From the NCBI GenBank assembly GCA_011057845.1, contig DSDB01000466.1, positions 1 to 7,448 on the forward strand: 7,448 nt of DNA. The letters are read 5' to 3'. A program made the position numbers and the translations under genes. Shown one piece after another: positions 6,178-7,448 of this stretch. The notes beneath the pieces are model-generated. The model worked only from the letters and a program-made list of their open reading frames with translations, did no database searches and was not told the origin of the DNA. Each line of letters starts with the position of its first letter. The stretch's first letter is position 1. The DNA comes from Phycisphaerales bacterium. GTDB taxonomy: Bacteria > Planctomycetota > Phycisphaerae > Sedimentisphaerales > Anaerobacaceae.

Positions 6178-7416
6178 ATGCTGAAGGTTCTGTTCTTGTC
6201 GTTCTGTGCCTGTGCATTTCCCGTGACTGAACTTGCCGCGGCCGAGCCTGGGCAGTATCTCCGGAGCATCCGGGAGTTTGGGGTCCTGCCCGGTAACTCG
6301 CCGCAGGTCAACCGCGAGAACCTCCAGAAGGCCATCGACTGGGCCGGGCCGCTCGGTGCGGCCCTGTTCGTTGAGCCCGGAGATCAGCCCTATCCGGTCG
6401 AAGGGGGCATTGTCCTGCGGGCCAACGCCTCGCTGATCGGCGTTCACGGCCCGGTCGGCCGCGGCACCAGCAATCCCCAGGGCCGGCAGCCGGTCGGCAG
6501 CGTCTTCGCCATCACCGACCGCGAGAAGCCCTTCATCACCACCGAACATGCCACGCAAATCCGCGGCATCCAGTTCTGGTATCCGGAGCAGTCCCGCACG
6601 GACCCGGCCGCCATCATCGAATACCCGCCGACGATCCGTTGCTCGCCGAGCGGTTGCCAGGGCGTAACACTGAGCTGCCTGACGTTCTACGGCGAGTTCT
6701 TCGCGATGGATTTCGCCGGGACCCGCCGCGCCATCGTCGAGCAGATCCTCTTCGAGCACTGCTACGGCTACCCGCTGAGCGGCCGGTTCATCCGCATCGA
6801 CTACTGCTACGACATCCCCCGCATCCTCCACTGCCACGTCAACCCCGCCAACATGCGCCTGTTCGCCGGGGGTTTCAGCCGGGCCGTCATCGACTCCGTC
6901 GTCGCCCGCAAGACCTTTACCTACGAGGTCAACCACACGGATAACGCTGTTTTCATGGACCTGTTCACGTTCGGGGCCTACGGCGGCGTGTACCTGGGCC
7001 CGGCCACCTACGGGCAACTGACCAATTTCAACCTTGACTGCGTGACCATCGGCATCCACAAACTCGGCGACAGCACCAAGAACCGCAACTGGCAGATTGC
7101 CCAGGGCTCCATTATCGCCAATACGGGGCCGACCATCGACGACATCCACCCTATCATCATCGAGGGCCAGGGCCACACGGCGCTGATCGGCGTCGAGGCC
7201 TTCTCCGGCGGCAACGGGGCCCTGACCACGCTCGATGTGTCCAAGGATTTCCTGCTCGTCCGCGGCGACCAGCGGCCGACCATCACCCTCGTCGGCTGCC
7301 GTATGAGGAACTACACCGCCGATGCCCCCATCACGATTGAGAACCCCAAAGCCGTCATCCAGGCCTTCGGCTGCATCGACAAGGATGAAAACCCCTTCAA
7401 CTATCCCCTGAAGTGA
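6178..7416 (+). CDS. Secreted pectate-lyase-like right-handed beta-helix protein
   Basis: A 412-residue exported protein. Residues 1-22 are a signal peptide (K3, hydrophobic core, probable cleavage near ELAAA-EP). Residues 30-90 carry the N-terminal pattern of the Pectate_lyase_3 family: an IREFGVLPGN opening, LQKAIDWAG helix (49-57), LFVEPGDQPYPV strand and turn (63-74), and GIVLRANASLIGV (77-89). The rest is a run of short beta rungs (about 120-400) typical of parallel beta-helices, for example FAGGFSRAVIDSVV and GAYGGVYLGPATYGQ. The family includes polysaccharide lyases and GH28-like hydrolases, but I cannot assign a substrate or catalytic residues. The preferred ATG at 6178 has GAGG at 6167-6170, 7 nt upstream. 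An in-frame ATG at 6157 lies inside the heptamer repeat and would add MRKRGLI. I found no clear promoter. It is divergent from the dockerin/Ig gene, and the two may share a polysaccharide-related role. Confidence 0.85.
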   Translation: MLKVLFLSFCACAFPVTELAAAEPGQYLRSIREFGVLPGNSPQVNRENLQKAIDWAGPLGAALFVEPGDQPYPVEGGIVLRANASLIGVHGPVGRGTSNPQGRQPVGSVFAITDREKPFITTEHATQIRGIQFWYPEQSRTDPAAIIEYPPTIRCSPSGCQGVTLSCLTFYGEFFAMDFAGTRRAIVEQILFEHCYGYPLSGRFIRIDYCYDIPRILHCHVNPANMRLFAGGFSRAVIDSVVARKTFTYEVNHTDNAVFMDLFTFGAYGGVYLGPATYGQLTNFNLDCVTIGIHKLGDSTKNRNWQIAQGSIIANTGPTIDDIHPIIIEGQGHTALIGVEAFSGGNGALTTLDVSKDFLLVRGDQRPTITLVGCRMRNYTADAPITIENPKAVIQAFGCIDKDENPFNYPLK

Positions 7417-7422
7417 CTTGTC

Positions 7423-7442
7423 ATGCCTGCGCAGGCAGGCAT
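7423..7442. repeat. Palindromic intergenic repeat downstream of the beta-helix gene
   Basis: ATGCCTGC (7423-7430) and GCAGGCAT (7435-7442) form a perfect 8-bp stem with a GCAG loop, 6 bp after the TGA. The context GTCATGCCTGC...GGCATCCAG resembles widespread REP-like intergenic repeats of the type seen in many bacteria. The window ends 6 bases later, so I cannot tell whether a T-tract follows or whether more copies lie beyond. Confidence 0.65.
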
Positions 7443-7448
7443 CCAGAA

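Noticed and set aside
6118..7176. Minus-strand open frame of 352 codons antisense to the beta-helix gene
   Set aside because: Val/Asp/Gly-rich shadow translation in GC-rich DNA; the plus strand has the signal peptide and family pattern.

Overview
The window looks like chromosomal DNA from a Planctomycetota/Phycisphaerae-type bacterium. The evidence is a GC-rich secreted protein with a dockerin-like EF-hand doublet and an Ig-like domain, a secreted right-handed beta-helix protein, relics of a PQQ-type beta-propeller gene, and a cluster of GGGCATCCTGCCC hairpin repeats that I associate from memory with that group. The taxonomic call is inference. No rRNA, tRNA, CRISPR array, transposase or integrase is visible.

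Layout. 1-151 holds no gene I can support. 152-344 is a cluster of about seven degenerate hairpin repeats. 345-755 is non-coding and ends in a plausible promoter. 756-1757 (+) encodes a TIR-domain protein whose C-terminal half resembles the AbiTii defence domain. 1756-1826 is a short relic, antisense, of the 3' end of a beta-propeller gene. 1827-1940 is the leader of a restriction-modification operon and contains the only ATGCAT in the window. 1941-2801 (+) is a YhdJ-like adenine methyltransferase, and 2798-3937 (+), overlapping it by 4 bp, is a putative PD-(D/E)XK restriction endonuclease. 3943-4140 (-) is a second, better preserved copy of the beta-propeller tail. 4141-5883 (-) is a secreted dockerin/Ig-like protein with a very good sigma70-type promoter. 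6178-7416 (+), divergent from it, is a secreted pectate-lyase-like beta-helix protein, preceded by a heptamer repeat. A palindromic repeat lies at the right edge.

How the parts fit. 756-3937 is a compact two-unit defence island: a TIR effector followed by a type II restriction-modification pair, visibly less GC-rich than the secreted-protein genes to the right. Each unit ends at a copy of the same beta-propeller 3' end. A 64-bp core (1756-1819 and 3962-4025) matches at 57 of 64 positions in direct orientation, so the restriction-modification operon is bracketed by direct repeats made of host gene sequence. This is the most unusual structure in the window and suggests that defence cassettes were inserted at, or carried with, the 3' end of a beta-propeller gene. 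The two secreted proteins on the right look like ordinary polysaccharide/surface-associated accessory genes of the host.
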